Of a stretch of 64,000 bases of DNA, positions 27,020 through 37,161 are shown piece by piece. Source of the DNA: Dehalococcoidia bacterium (GTDB taxonomy: Bacteria; Chloroflexota; Dehalococcoidia; SZUA-161); the NCBI GenBank assembly GCA_014874385.1, contig JACWAE010000048.1, positions 24,327-88,326 of the forward strand. Reading direction: 5' to 3'. Made by a program: the position numbers and the translations under genes. Within the stretch, counting starts at the first letter, position 1. Every line of letters starts with the position of its first letter. The notes beneath the pieces were generated by a model. That model was not told the DNA's origin and did not search any database. It saw only the letters and a program-made list of their open reading frames with translations.

Positions 27020-27694
27020 TTGTTCAGAGTATCCATAATAGGCGAGGGAAAAGGGCAAATAGCAAGACTTGGTTCCGAGCTTGCCAGCAAGGGTTTGCTT
27101 TGCTCGATTGACACCGACGGTAAGAAAACAGCCCAGAAGGTCTCCGCACGAGATTTGGATCTGGTATTCATAGCTATAGATGGCAAGCCTGACAGTTTAG
27201 AGATGATAAATCTGGCACAGGGCATTAAGCAGGAAAGCCATCTGCCTGTAATAGCCCTTCTTTCTAAAGATGCCCTTGATAGGCTTGATTCCGGTCTGAT
27301 TGTCGACGATTTCGTGGTTGAACCCTGGGATGCAGCCGAAATAGTGCTAAGAGCCAAACGAATATTAAAGAAGACTGAAAGCGCTGCCAAACAGGAGCTA
27401 ATCGAGTGTGGCGACCTGACCATAGACCTGGCAAAGTATGAGGTTTATGTCAACAACAGGCTTATAGAATTAACCTTCAAGGAATACGAGTTGCTCAGAT
27501 TTCTGGCGAGCAACAAGGGGAGAGTTTTCAGCCGCGAGGCTCTGCTCAGCGAAGTCTGGGGCTACGATTACTATGGTGGCGATAGGACAGTTGATGTCCA
27601 CATCACGAGACTCAGGAGCAAGATCGAGGACTCCACCCACACCTTCATCGAGACGGTGAGGAACATAGGCTACAAGTTCAAAGAACCTGCGTAG
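27020..27694 (+). CDS. Orphan OmpR/GlnR-like regulator with degenerate receiver
   Basis: A 224 aa OmpR-type protein. The winged helix (about 128-222) is standard: LTFKEYELLRFLASNKGRVFSREALLSEVWGYDYYGGDRTVDVHITRLRSK in outline. The receiver lacks the acidic pair, carries Ala52 where the phosphorylated Asp should be (DLVFIA), and has Glu in place of the conserved Lys (VVEPWD). It is therefore unlikely to be phosphorylated, like actinobacterial GlnR. No kinase is adjacent. It lies just upstream of amtB, and GlnR-like boxes precede both amtB copies. TTG start after GGAGG. Confidence 0.8.
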   Translation: MFRVSIIGEGKGQIARLGSELASKGLLCSIDTDGKKTAQKVSARDLDLVFIAIDGKPDSLEMINLAQGIKQESHLPVIALLSKDALDRLDSGLIVDDFVVEPWDAAEIVLRAKRILKKTESAAKQELIECGDLTIDLAKYEVYVNNRLIELTFKEYELLRFLASNKGRVFSREALLSEVWGYDYYGGDRTVDVHITRLRSKIEDSTHTFIETVRNIGYKFKEPA

Positions 27695-27718
27695 AGCACT
27701 TATCCTCTTTCAATCCCC

Positions 27719-27756
27719 GTAACATAAACTTAACCTCAGTGAAATCTATTAGAAAC
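27719..27756 (+). promoter_or_regulatory. GlnR-like box upstream of amtB1
   Basis: Four pentamers at an exact 11 bp period: GTAAC (27719), TTAAC (27730), GAAAT (27741) and GAAAC (27752), each separated by 6 bp. Actinobacterial GlnR binds gTnAC-n6-GaAAC half-sites. The last GAAAC ends 10 bp before a TATTAT -10 hexamer (27767-27772), a class II activator position. Confidence 0.65.
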
Positions 27757-27766
27757 AATGTCCCTC

Positions 27767-27819
27767 TATTATATTTCCCAGAAGCAACCTTAATCCCTAG
27801 AAAGGGGTTTCTGGGAAAT
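27767..27819 (+). promoter_or_regulatory. amtB1 -10 box and start-codon inverted repeat
   Basis: TATTAT (27767-27772) is the probable -10, giving a leader of about 39 nt. ATTTCCCAGAA (27773-27783) and TTCTGGGAAAT (27809-27819) form an 11 bp perfect inverted repeat whose 3' arm includes the A and T of the ATG. Between them ATCCCT pairs with AGGGGT and covers the ribosome site. The 5' arm spans the predicted transcript start, so the full hairpin forms only in transcripts that begin further upstream. Confidence 0.6.
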
Positions 27820-29050
27820 GATAAACACCGGTGATACAGCCTGGCTTTTGACCTCATCAGCCCTGGTGATGCTGATGACACCGGGCCTGGCCCTCTTCTA
27901 TGGCGGGATGGTGAGGCGCAAGAATGTGCTGTCCACCATAATGATGAGCTTCGCCCTCCTCGGATTGATCGGCGTCCTGTGGGTTCTTTATGGCTACAGC
28001 TTGGGCTTCGGGCCCAACGTGGGCGGCATCATCGGCAATCTGGACTTTATCGGCCTCAGAAATGTGGGGCAGAGTCCCTCTGCCGTATATGCTACCACGG
28101 TGCCCCAACTAGCTTACATGATATTCCAGGCTATGTTTGCTATTATCACTGTCGCCCTCTGGACCGGAGGCGTGGTGGAGAGGACAAAGTTCAGCGCCTT
28201 CCTGGTTCTGGCGATATTATGGTTTACCGTAGTCTACTGTCCCGTGGCGCACTGGGTATGGGGACAAGGCGGCTGGCTGGCCAAGCTGGGAGTCCTTGAC
28301 TTCGCCGGCGGCACCGTAGTGCATATCAATGCCGGTATGTCAGCATTAGCTCTAGCGCTGCTGCTCCGTCCCCGCAAAGGATTCAAGGAAAAGGAGCCCA
28401 TGGAGCCCAACAACATCCCCATGGTGATGCTGGGCGCCGGCCTGCTCTGGTTCGGCTGGTTCGGCTTCAATGGCGGGAGCGCCCTCACCTCAGGCGGGCT
28501 GGCATCCAGCGCTTTTGTAGCTACCAACATCGCTGCTGCGACTGCTGCCTTTACCTGGATGATGCTGGCCTGGATATATCGCCGCCCCTCTGCGCTCGGC
28601 GTTGCAACCGGGGCTGTAGCAGGGCTGGTGGCAATCACGCCTGCGGCTGGCTTCGTGAGCCCGATCGCTGCCATACCTATAGGAGTCGGAGTCTCAGTGA
28701 TTTGCTACTACTGCATGATTCTAAGAGCGAAGGGAGGCATAGACGAGTCACTGGATGTTTGGGCAGTGCATGGCATGGGGGGTATCTGGGGCGCGCTGGC
28801 GACCGGCATCTTCGCCAATATCGCGGTTAACTCAGCAGGAGCCAACGGCTTAATCCACGGCAACCCTATGCAGCTCGCTAAACAGCTCGCCGGTGTCGCT
28901 GCCGTAGCTGTTTTTGCCTTCGTCGCCACCTGGGTGCTGGGCAAGATAGTAGACCTCACCATCGGGCTCCGGGTCAAAGAGGAAGAAGAGGTAGTGGGGC
29001 TCGATATATCGCAGCATGGAGAAAGAGCGTATGGAGGCACACTGCCATGA
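27818..29050 (+). CDS. amtB: Ammonium transporter AmtB, copy 1
   Basis: A 410 aa protein with eleven predicted membrane helices. AHWVWGQGGWLAKLGVLDFAGGTVVHINAG contains the first pore histidine (VVH), and VHGMGGIWGALATGIF contains the second. It begins TAWLLTSSALVMLMTPGLALFYGGMV, the usual N-terminus without a signal peptide. The C-terminal tail [13 protein letters not shown] is the PII-interacting region. The start codon lies inside an inverted repeat. It is very similar to the next gene, an evident tandem duplicate. Confidence 0.97.
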   Translation: MINTGDTAWLLTSSALVMLMTPGLALFYGGMVRRKNVLSTIMMSFALLGLIGVLWVLYGYSLGFGPNVGGIIGNLDFIGLRNVGQSPSAVYATTVPQLAYMIFQAMFAIITVALWTGGVVERTKFSAFLVLAILWFTVVYCPVAHWVWGQGGWLAKLGVLDFAGGTVVHINAGMSALALALLLRPRKGFKEKEPMEPNNIPMVMLGAGLLWFGWFGFNGGSALTSGGLASSAFVATNIAAATAAFTWMMLAWIYRRPSALGVATGAVAGLVAITPAAGFVSPIAAIPIGVGVSVICYYCMILRAKGGIDESLDVWAVHGMGGIWGALATGIFANIAVNSAGANGLIHGNPMQLAKQLAGVAAVAVFAFVATWVLGKIVDLTIGLRVKEEEEVVGLDISQHGERAYGGTLP

Positions 29051-29107
29051 GATAGTTCACTTACTTGACGTCATTTTACTTTGTTTTTGGCAAAATCGAG
29101 TTGTTTT

Positions 29108-29139
29108 GTAACATGTTTGAAACAATTCTCAGGTAATAT
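29108..29139 (+). promoter_or_regulatory. GlnR-like box and -10 upstream of amtB2
   Basis: GTAAC (29108-29112), 6 bp, GAAAC (29119-29123): a complete GlnR-type pair. TAATAT (29134-29139) begins 10 bp further on, the same spacing as upstream of amtB1, and predicts a leader of about 40 nt. Upstream half-sites on the 11 bp period are not conserved here. Confidence 0.65.
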
Positions 29140-29185
29140 TGTCCCTAACAAAGCAAAATTAAACGAAGAAAGGGAATTACCTGAG

Positions 29186-29186
<1 letters not shown>
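29127..29186 (+). promoter_or_regulatory. Start-codon inverted repeat of amtB2
   Basis: TCTCAGGTAAT (29127-29137) and ATTACCTGAGA (29176-29186) are perfectly complementary over 11 bp, and the 3' arm ends on the A of the ATG. TCCCT (29142-29146) pairs with AGGGA (29171-29175), covering the ribosome site. The arm sequence is unrelated to that of amtB1 while the layout is the same. Confidence 0.6.
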
Positions 29187-30753
<1,567 letters not shown>

Positions 30754-30785
30754 ATAATAATAAGGAGATAAGAAGGAGGTTTTAA

Positions 30786-32159
30786 ATGGCAACCAAAAGC
30801 AGGAAGGAGAGCAAGGAGTATGTTCTCAAGATGGCAAAGGAGCACGATGTAAAATTCATCAGGATGTGGTTCACAGACATCCTGGGTATGCTCAAAAGCT
30901 TTGCCATAACCGTGGAGGAACTGGAGGGTGCGCTGGAGGAAGGGATGGGTTTCGACGGTTCTTCCATACAGGGGTTTGCCCGTATTGACGAAAGTGATAT
31001 GATGGCTTTGCCCGACCCGGACACTTTCCAGTTGCTGCCGTGGCGGCCCAAGGAACACCACGCAGTAGCCAGGATGTTCTGCGACATAAAGATGCCAGGC
31101 GGCGAGCCATTCGAGGGAGACCCCAGGTATGTCTTAAAGAGGAACTTGAAGCGGGCAGCGGACATGGGGTACACTTACTACGTAGGCCCGGAGCTGGAGT
31201 ATTTCTACTTTGCGTATAAAAAGGACGCCCATGGAAAGGACACAAGGGAGCCGACAACCGAGGCCCTGGACCAGGGCGGATATTTCGATATGATTCCACT
31301 GGACGTAGCCACCGATTTAAGGAGGGAGACGGTTCTCACTCTGGAGGAGATGGGCATAGGCATTGAGTATTCCCATCACGAGGTGGCAACCAGCCAGCAT
31401 GAGATAGACATGAGATACACAGACGCCCTGACCATGGCCGACAGTGTGATGACCTATCGCCTGGTGGTCAAGCAGATAGCTATAAAGAGTGGGGTTTACG
31501 CCACCTTCATGCCCAAGCCTGTGTTCGGTATCAACGGGAGTGGAATGCACGTTCACCAGTCTTTATTCAAAGAGGGAAAGAACGCCTTCTTCGATGCTAA
31601 GGACTCTTACCATCTTTCCAAGATAGCCAGGAGCTATATAGCCGGGCTGCTGAAGCATGCCCCTGAGATCACAGCCGTTACCAGCCAGTGGGTCAACTCA
31701 TACAAGCGTCTGGTCCCTGGCTATGAGGCTCCGGTTTATCTTTCCTGGGCACGGCGCAACCGCTCAGACCTGATCAGAGTCCCGGAATATAAGCCAGGCA
31801 AGGAAAACGCTACCAGGATAGAGTACAGGTCTCCTGACCCTGCCTGCAACCCGTACCTAACCTTTGCCGTAATGCTGGCTGCCGGACTGGATGGAATCGA
31901 GAAGGGGCTCGAACCACCGCCTCCTGTGGAAGAAAACGTCTATGAGATGACCGACGAGGAGAGAAAGAAGAAGGGCATAGGCACCTTGCCCGCCAGCCTC
32001 TGGGATGCTATCCAACTGACTGAGAAAAGCGATGTAGTGCGCAAGGCCCTGGGCGACCATGTCTTCGATGCCTTCATCAAGAACAAGACGATAGAGTGGG
32101 ACCAGTACAGGACCCAGGTAACAGATTATGAGTTAAAGAAATACCTGCCGATTTTGTAA
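30786..32159 (+). CDS. glnA: Glutamine synthetase type I
   Basis: A 457 aa GSI. FDGSSIQGF (about 56-64), GPELEYFYF (about 136-144), the ATP-binding NGSGMHVHQSLF and the NRSD loop are intact. The adenylylation segment NLYDLP of GSI-beta enzymes is absent, replaced by ENVYEMTDEERKKK, so this is the GSI-alpha type and is not expected to be controlled by adenylylation. Ribosome site AAGGAGG. It completes the amtB-glnK-glnA unit. Confidence 0.97.
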   Translation: MATKSRKESKEYVLKMAKEHDVKFIRMWFTDILGMLKSFAITVEELEGALEEGMGFDGSSIQGFARIDESDMMALPDPDTFQLLPWRPKEHHAVARMFCDIKMPGGEPFEGDPRYVLKRNLKRAADMGYTYYVGPELEYFYFAYKKDAHGKDTREPTTEALDQGGYFDMIPLDVATDLRRETVLTLEEMGIGIEYSHHEVATSQHEIDMRYTDALTMADSVMTYRLVVKQIAIKSGVYATFMPKPVFGINGSGMHVHQSLFKEGKNAFFDAKDSYHLSKIARSYIAGLLKHAPEITAVTSQWVNSYKRLVPGYEAPVYLSWARRNRSDLIRVPEYKPGKENATRIEYRSPDPACNPYLTFAVMLAAGLDGIEKGLEPPPPVEENVYEMTDEERKKKGIGTLPASLWDAIQLTEKSDVVRKALGDHVFDAFIKNKTIEWDQYRTQVTDYELKKYLPIL

Positions 32160-32194
32160 GTTGAGTGCAGCTTACATTATCTGGAGGAGTTAAT

Positions 32195-33931
32195 ATGCGC
32201 CGACTGCGTATCGGCATGGCTCAGGTTAACACTACCGTCGGCGACTTCAAGGGCAACACCGAGAAGATTCTGGAGGCTATTGCCGAAGGCAAGTCTCTCG
32301 GTGTTGACCTTCTCACATTCCCCGAGCTTGCCATCTGCGGCTACCCGCCCGAGGACCTGTTGCTCAAGCCCAAGTTCATCGAAGAGAATCTGCGTTCTCT
32401 GGGTAAGGTGGTCGATGGCTGCTTAGGGCTTACGGCAGTAGTTGGCTTTGTCGATGCCAAGGGCGACATCTTTAACGCTGCCGCCGTGATAGATGATGGA
32501 AAGTTAGTCGGGGTTTATCACAAGATTTACCTGCCCAACTATGGTGTCTTCGATGAGAACCGCTACTTTCAGGCCGGAAGGGAGTGTCCGGTATATGTTA
32601 TAGCAGGCATAGGTGTGGGGATAAACATCTGCGAAGATATCTGGTACGAGGCTGGGCCGGCTACCACTCAAGCTTACTCCGGAGCTGAGGTTATAGTGAA
32701 TATAAGCGCATCGCCTTATCACTTCGGCAAGCGAAACTCCAGGGAAAAGATGCTGGGAACCCGCGCCTCAGACAATGTTGCCATCGTTGCTTACAACAAC
32801 CTGGTGGGAGGGCAAGATGAGCTGGTATTCGATGGCGACAGCGTAATTATGGATGAAAAGGGAAAGCTCATAGCGCGGGGCAAACAGTTCGAAGAAGACT
32901 TGATAATTGCCGACCTCGATGTCGAGGCTGTCTTCAGGACGCGTCTTCACGACCCCCGCTGGAGGAAGGCAACGCTGCTGCCGGAAAATCAGCAATGGAA
33001 TACACCAAGAATAGTAGTATCTGAAGCGCCAAGCAGCATACCAAAACCACCGCTGCCGCAGAGGCAAATCAAGTTGCGCGAGCTTCCCGGAGAGATTTAC
33101 GATGCGCTGGTTCTGGGCACGCGTGACTACATCCTCAAGAACGGGATCAAGAAAGTAGCAATAGGGCTTTCCGGAGGTATAGACTCCAGCATTGTGGCAA
33201 CTATTGCAGTTGACGCCTTAGGCCCTTCAAACGTAATAGGAGTAGCGATGCCTTCGAGGTACTCCTCCCCAGGCAGCATATCGGACGCTGAATTGTTATC
33301 TCGGAATCTGGGCATAAGGCTCCTGACCATCCCTATTGAAAATGTCTTTAAAGCTTACCTGGAAGTGCTGGCAGAGTCGTTCAAAGGAGTTAAACCGGAC
33401 GTCACCGAGGAGAACCTCCAAGCCCGTATCAGAGGCAATCTGCTCATGGCTTTATCTAACAAGTTCGGGTGGCTTGTCCTCACTACAGGCAACAAGAGCG
33501 AGATGGCTACAGGCTATACCACGTTGTACGGTGATATGGCAGGCGGCTTCGCAGTGATAAAGGATGTGCCCAAAACCATAGTCTACCAGATCGCTAAATA
33601 CAGAAATTCACTGGCAGGAAAGGAACTCATCCCTTCCACCGTGTTTGAAAAGCCGCCCTCTGCGGAACTGAGGCCGGACCAGAAGGATATCGACTCCCTG
33701 CCTCCGTATGACCTGCTCGACCCTGTCTTAACAGCCTATGCCGAGGAGGACAAAAGCGTCGAGCAAATCATCGCTATGGGAATAGATGAAGAAGTGGTAA
33801 AACGGGCTGCCCGATTGGTGGACTCAAGTGAATACAAACGCCGCCAGGCGCCGCCAGGCGTCAAGATAACATCCAGGGCTTTCGGTCGGGACAGGAGGCT
33901 GCCCATCACAAACCGATTCAAAGGATGTTAG
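32195..33931 (+). CDS. nadE: Glutamine-dependent NAD+ synthetase
   Basis: A 578 aa two-domain enzyme. The N-terminal carbon-nitrogen hydrolase (MRRLRIGMAQVNTTVGDF; catalytic Cys in GVGINICEDIWYE) releases ammonia from glutamine. The C-terminal synthetase has the PP-loop IGLSGGIDSSIVATI at about 328-342. ATG at 32195 has GGAGGAG; an in-frame TTG at 32165 lacks one. It follows glnA by 35 bp and may be co-transcribed, drawing on the glutamine made there. Confidence 0.95.
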   Translation: MRRLRIGMAQVNTTVGDFKGNTEKILEAIAEGKSLGVDLLTFPELAICGYPPEDLLLKPKFIEENLRSLGKVVDGCLGLTAVVGFVDAKGDIFNAAAVIDDGKLVGVYHKIYLPNYGVFDENRYFQAGRECPVYVIAGIGVGINICEDIWYEAGPATTQAYSGAEVIVNISASPYHFGKRNSREKMLGTRASDNVAIVAYNNLVGGQDELVFDGDSVIMDEKGKLIARGKQFEEDLIIADLDVEAVFRTRLHDPRWRKATLLPENQQWNTPRIVVSEAPSSIPKPPLPQRQIKLRELPGEIYDALVLGTRDYILKNGIKKVAIGLSGGIDSSIVATIAVDALGPSNVIGVAMPSRYSSPGSISDAELLSRNLGIRLLTIPIENVFKAYLEVLAESFKGVKPDVTEENLQARIRGNLLMALSNKFGWLVLTTGNKSEMATGYTTLYGDMAGGFAVIKDVPKTIVYQIAKYRNSLAGKELIPSTVFEKPPSAELRPDQKDIDSLPPYDLLDPVLTAYAEEDKSVEQIIAMGIDEEVVKRAARLVDSSEYKRRQAPPGVKITSRAFGRDRRLPITNRFKGC

Positions 33932-33979
33932 AAACGGGCTTTCGGCTGCATGCCCTTTTAACACATTGTCCAGGAGTGC

Positions 33980-33985
33980 TATAAT
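33980..33985 (+). promoter_or_regulatory. nrpR2 extended -10 promoter
   Basis: TGC-TATAAT (TATAAT 33980-33985) with a weak TTTAAC 17 bp upstream. The predicted start is about 30 bp before the GTG at 34023. A TTG at 33966 falls inside this promoter and is not a start. GGGC...GCCCTTTT just upstream (about 33936-33960) may end the nadE transcript. Confidence 0.55.
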
Positions 33986-34022
33986 TAGAGTTGTCGATTC
34001 TGGAGCGTTAAAAGAGGTCGAT

Positions 34023-35018
34023 GTGCTTCAAAGCGCCAACTCGGACGCCGAAAAGAAGATTATAGCTATCCTCAGGGTCCTGAGCGAATCATCCGAACCG
34101 CTCGGTTCCATCACAATCGCCCGCGAACTCGAGCGCTACGGAATTTTCCTGAGCGAGAGGGCAGTCAGATACCACCTGAGGTTCACAGATGAGAGAGGCT
34201 ATACTGAGGGGATGGGGCGAGACGGCAGGATGGTTACCCCAAAGGGGCTCGAGGAACTGCGTATGGCCCTGGCACCGGACCAAATCGGTTTCATACAGGA
34301 GAAGCTGGAACTGCTGGCTTTTCGCACTACATTCGACCCCGTCAAACGAACCGGGCTGATTGCTATAAACACCTCCCTTTTTGACAAAGAGCAGTTCAAG
34401 AAAGCCCTGGCACCCATGAGTGAAGCATTCGAGGCAGGGTTGAGCGTTAGCTCTCTTGTCGCAGTAGCATCCGGTGGCGAGAAGCTGGGAGATGTGGTTA
34501 TCCCCAAGGGAAAAGTAGGCTTCGCCACAATATGCAGCGCTACTATAAACGGAGTAACACTCAAAGCAGGTGTCCCTATAGAATCCAGGTTTGGTGGCGT
34601 GCTCGAGGTCAGTGATTCGAAGCCAAGGCGTTTCACAGCAATAATCAACTACGGTGGCACGTCACTTGACCCCTCAGAACAATATATCCGCGCCAAAATG
34701 ACAAGCGTAAGAGAAACCGCGAAAACCGGCAATGGCAGGATACTAGCCAATTTCAGAGAGATACCGGCACCATCGAGGTCTATTGTAGAGAAATGCATTG
34801 CCGCACTTAAAGATGCCGGCATTGGCGGCGTCTATGTCCTGGGCAGCACCAGCGAGCCCGTTTGCCAGATAGCAGTAGGCCCTAACCGGGTTGGCATGGT
34901 GCTGCTTGGCGGGCTGAACCCTGTGGCTGCCGCCGCAGAGGCAGGGATCGAGGTTGATAATATATCTGAAAGCGGCATGATAGATTTCCAGGAGCTCCGC
35001 AGCTTCGGGCAGTTATAG
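34023..35018 (+). CDS. nrpR: NrpR-type nitrogen regulator, copy 2
   Basis: A 331 aa paralogue of the protein at 25992 with the same domain order: winged helix (about 8-75; LSERAVRYHLRFTDERGYT) and one NRD domain (NTSLFDKEQFKKAL, ESRFGGVLEV, ANFREIPAPSRS). The GTG start at 34023 has AGAGG six bases upstream. It has its own promoter and stands at the far end of the nitrogen block. Single-NRD NrpR proteins can act as pairs (one DNA-binding, one sensing), but here both copies have the DNA-binding domain. Confidence 0.87.
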   Translation: MLQSANSDAEKKIIAILRVLSESSEPLGSITIARELERYGIFLSERAVRYHLRFTDERGYTEGMGRDGRMVTPKGLEELRMALAPDQIGFIQEKLELLAFRTTFDPVKRTGLIAINTSLFDKEQFKKALAPMSEAFEAGLSVSSLVAVASGGEKLGDVVIPKGKVGFATICSATINGVTLKAGVPIESRFGGVLEVSDSKPRRFTAIINYGGTSLDPSEQYIRAKMTSVRETAKTGNGRILANFREIPAPSRSIVEKCIAALKDAGIGGVYVLGSTSEPVCQIAVGPNRVGMVLLGGLNPVAAAAEAGIEVDNISESGMIDFQELRSFGQL

Positions 35019-35109
35019 GTTGAACTTTTAGCAGCTATTGCCCCAGCTATTTATCACCAGCCTTTTTCTCTTCTCCTACTCCTTGACCAGGAGGTTCTTT
35101 TAATACCTC

Positions 35110-35253
35110 TCAGCATCCGGGCTCACCGTAATGGCCGCAACAGCTCTGCCTTTTCCGTATCTTAATAAAGTTGTTGCGGAACACGAGATACAGCTTTCTG
35201 CGCAGGGGCATCGGGGCTGACATATTCGTGAATACAGCTCTCATGCTTGGCAT
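35110..35253 (-). CDS. Small basic protein with CCGHYGEPGC terminus
   Basis: A 47 aa minus-strand gene with an excellent ribosome site (AGGAGGTG, 8 bp from ATG) and its own promoter. The product is basic and partly helical (PLRRKLYLVFRNNFIKIRKRQ) and ends in SCCGHYGEPGC, with Cys38, Cys39 and Cys47 as likely metal or cluster ligands. I recall similar short proteins ending in CCG-x-x-GEPGC in Chloroflexota but cannot name a family. It would be missed by standard gene callers because of its length. Confidence 0.65.
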   Translation of the reverse strand: MPSMRAVFTNMSAPMPLRRKLYLVFRNNFIKIRKRQSCCGHYGEPGC

Positions 35254-35287
35254 TATCTTTCACCTCCTCCCTATGTTGTCTGGCAAG

Positions 35288-35315
35288 GATATAGCATGGC
35301 GCTATCCGATGTCAA
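35288..35315 (-). promoter_or_regulatory. Promoter of the small Cys-motif gene
   Basis: Minus-strand TTGACA (35310-35315), 16 bp spacer, TATATC (35288-35293), about 35 bp before the ATG at 35253. It supports the small gene being expressed. Confidence 0.65.
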
Positions 35316-35397
35316 TCCTTTGTATGGGGCCAGTAGGGATTGTTGCCGGAATCCTTGCATTCTCTCATTTTATTCTCATGTTTATTCCAGTATAATT

Positions 35398-36072
35398 ATG
35401 ACCATGCAGATACTCATTGTGGAAGACGAAGAAAAAATCGCTAACTTCTTAAGACGCGGTCTTTTAGAGGAGAGCTATGCTGTAGACATTGCAAATGACG
35501 GTGAGGATGCCCTTTACAAATTCAATATTAATGAGTATGACCTCGTGATTCTGGACCTTCTCATCCCGAAAATTAATGGTATAAGCGTATGCCGGAAGAT
35601 TAGAGAGGTCAATACCAGTATCCCTATCATGGTACTTACAGCCAAAGATGCCATCGAAGACAAAATCAAAGGTCTCGATGCAGGTGCGGACGACTATATG
35701 ACAAAGCCTTTCTCTTTTTCCGAACTTTCCGCAAGAGTCCGGGCCTTGATTCGGCGAGGAAAGAAAGCGGACCCGACAGTTCTAACGATTGATGATCTGT
35801 CACTAGACCCGTCAACAAGAACGGCCAAACGTGGGGATACGACTATTATTTTGACGATGCGGGAATATGCCCTGCTTGAATATTTCATGCGTAACCCAAA
35901 CAGAGTTTTGACAAAAACAGAACTATTAGAACATGTATGGGATTATAGCTATGATGGACTTTCCAATATCCTTGAAACCTACGTAAAGTACTTACGAAAG
36001 AAACTTAAGGTACATCCAAAGGATAAAGAACTTATTTATACTATGAGAGGGTCAGGATACATACTGAGGTAA
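35398..36072 (+). CDS. OmpR-family response regulator
   Basis: A 224 aa regulator with an intact receiver: acidic pair in LIVEDEE, phosphorylation site Asp53 in LVILDLLIP, Thr in MVLTAKD and Lys in MTKPFSF. The C-terminal winged helix covers about residues 130-222. The start is ATG at 35398 or 35404. A TATAAT at 35391-35396 would be the -10 but leaves almost no leader. It pairs with the kinase 5 bp downstream. The pair is more AT-rich than the surrounding genes, suggesting transfer. Confidence 0.92.
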   Translation: MTMQILIVEDEEKIANFLRRGLLEESYAVDIANDGEDALYKFNINEYDLVILDLLIPKINGISVCRKIREVNTSIPIMVLTAKDAIEDKIKGLDAGADDYMTKPFSFSELSARVRALIRRGKKADPTVLTIDDLSLDPSTRTAKRGDTTIILTMREYALLEYFMRNPNRVLTKTELLEHVWDYSYDGLSNILETYVKYLRKKLKVHPKDKELIYTMRGSGYILR

Positions 36073-36077
36073 AATCG

Positions 36078-37079
36078 ATGTTCAAAAAAGCAAACATCAA
36101 ACTCACTCTTATCTATTCCCTCTTATTTCTTATTTCATTTTGGGTATTTAGTGTTGGCCTCTACTTTTGGATGGAAAATTCCTTTGGCGAAAGTTATATC
36201 AGCGAGGTCCAGCAAAAGCGGGAAGTGGAGGGAAGTTTTGATCAAAGGGATACGGCCATTGCTACTGTTGCTGGTGATATCGCGCTGGATCGTTTAAAGA
36301 ACATTTTACTCGTTCTCAATGGTGGTATGGTAATCTTAGTCCCTGCTGTTGCCTGGCTCATGACCCGACGCACACTTGCGCCTGTGCAACGCATCCATGA
36401 CCAGCAAAAGCAGTTCATTTCCGATGTAGCCCACGAACTGAGAACTCCCCTTTCAATAATGGCCGGTGAGTTGGAAGTGGCGCTTAGTAGAGACCGTACA
36501 GTTCCTGATTACAAACAAGCTTTAACCAGTAACAAGGAAGAAGCAGCCCGTTTAATCAATCTTGTAGAGAATCTCTTATTTCTGGCGAGAGGAGACCAGG
36601 GAAGACAGACCATCGAGTTTGAGAAAGTGGATATAACCGACCTGATCGGTAACGTTATCGCAAGCCTACAGATCGAAAGCAGCAACAAAAAAATCTCTTT
36701 ACACTTCGAGACGGAAACCGAACCAACATTTGTTTGGGGTCAGATGTCTATGCTCAGACGCCTCTTCTTTAACCTCATTCATAATGCAATCCTGTATACG
36801 CCAGCAGAAGGGAATATCTGGGTTTCCTTATCGACTAATAAGCAATATACCCAGGTTGAAGTAAAAGATACCGGAATTGGAATATCACCGGAAAATCAAG
36901 AGAAGATTTTCAATCGTTTTTATCGGGTAGATTCATCCCGCTCGCAGACCAAGGGATACGGACTGGGCCTTGCTATTTGTAAATCAATCATCGAACTGCA
37001 CCACGGAAGGATAACTGTTCACTCTGCTCTAGGGCAAGGCTCAACGTTTACTGTGTTACTTCCCACAGTTAACAGCTAA
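36078..37079 (+). CDS. Sensor histidine kinase
   Basis: A 333 aa membrane kinase: helix 1 at about 10-31, a short outer loop to about 74, helix 2 at about 75-95, then the dimerisation and phosphoacceptor motif FISDVAHELRTPLS with His119. The ATP-binding domain has HNAIL, DTGIGI and GYGLGLAICKSI. There is no HAMP domain. The small external loop suggests sensing of a membrane or envelope cue. It is partnered with the preceding regulator; the PepSY gene downstream is a possible target. Confidence 0.92.
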   Translation: MFKKANIKLTLIYSLLFLISFWVFSVGLYFWMENSFGESYISEVQQKREVEGSFDQRDTAIATVAGDIALDRLKNILLVLNGGMVILVPAVAWLMTRRTLAPVQRIHDQQKQFISDVAHELRTPLSIMAGELEVALSRDRTVPDYKQALTSNKEEAARLINLVENLLFLARGDQGRQTIEFEKVDITDLIGNVIASLQIESSNKKISLHFETETEPTFVWGQMSMLRRLFFNLIHNAILYTPAEGNIWVSLSTNKQYTQVEVKDTGIGISPENQEKIFNRFYRVDSSRSQTKGYGLGLAICKSIIELHHGRITVHSALGQGSTFTVLLPTVNS

Positions 37080-37161
37080 ATACCATACTATTCCCACGTT
37101 CTTCCCATCCTTGCTTTAGTATACTTATACCAGAGTCCAAGAGGAAAGGAGGTGAAAGCCA

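Noticed and set aside
27773..27819. Glutamine riboswitch upstream of amtB
   Set aside because: The known glutamine-binding RNA motifs have conserved unpaired sequence not found here, and the arms differ between the two amtB copies.
29081..29185. N-terminal extension of amtB2
   Set aside because: The extra 35 codons cross the GlnR-like box and -10, have no counterpart in amtB1, and the ATG at 29186 gives the family N-terminus.
27697..29185. Methanogen-type NrpR operator (GGAA-N6-TTCC) near amtB
   Set aside because: Not found in either amtB upstream region, so NrpR control there is not claimed from sequence.
35171..35395. Plus-strand reading frame of 74 codons before the response regulator
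   Set aside because: It has no ribosome site and overlaps a better-supported minus-strand small gene and its promoter.
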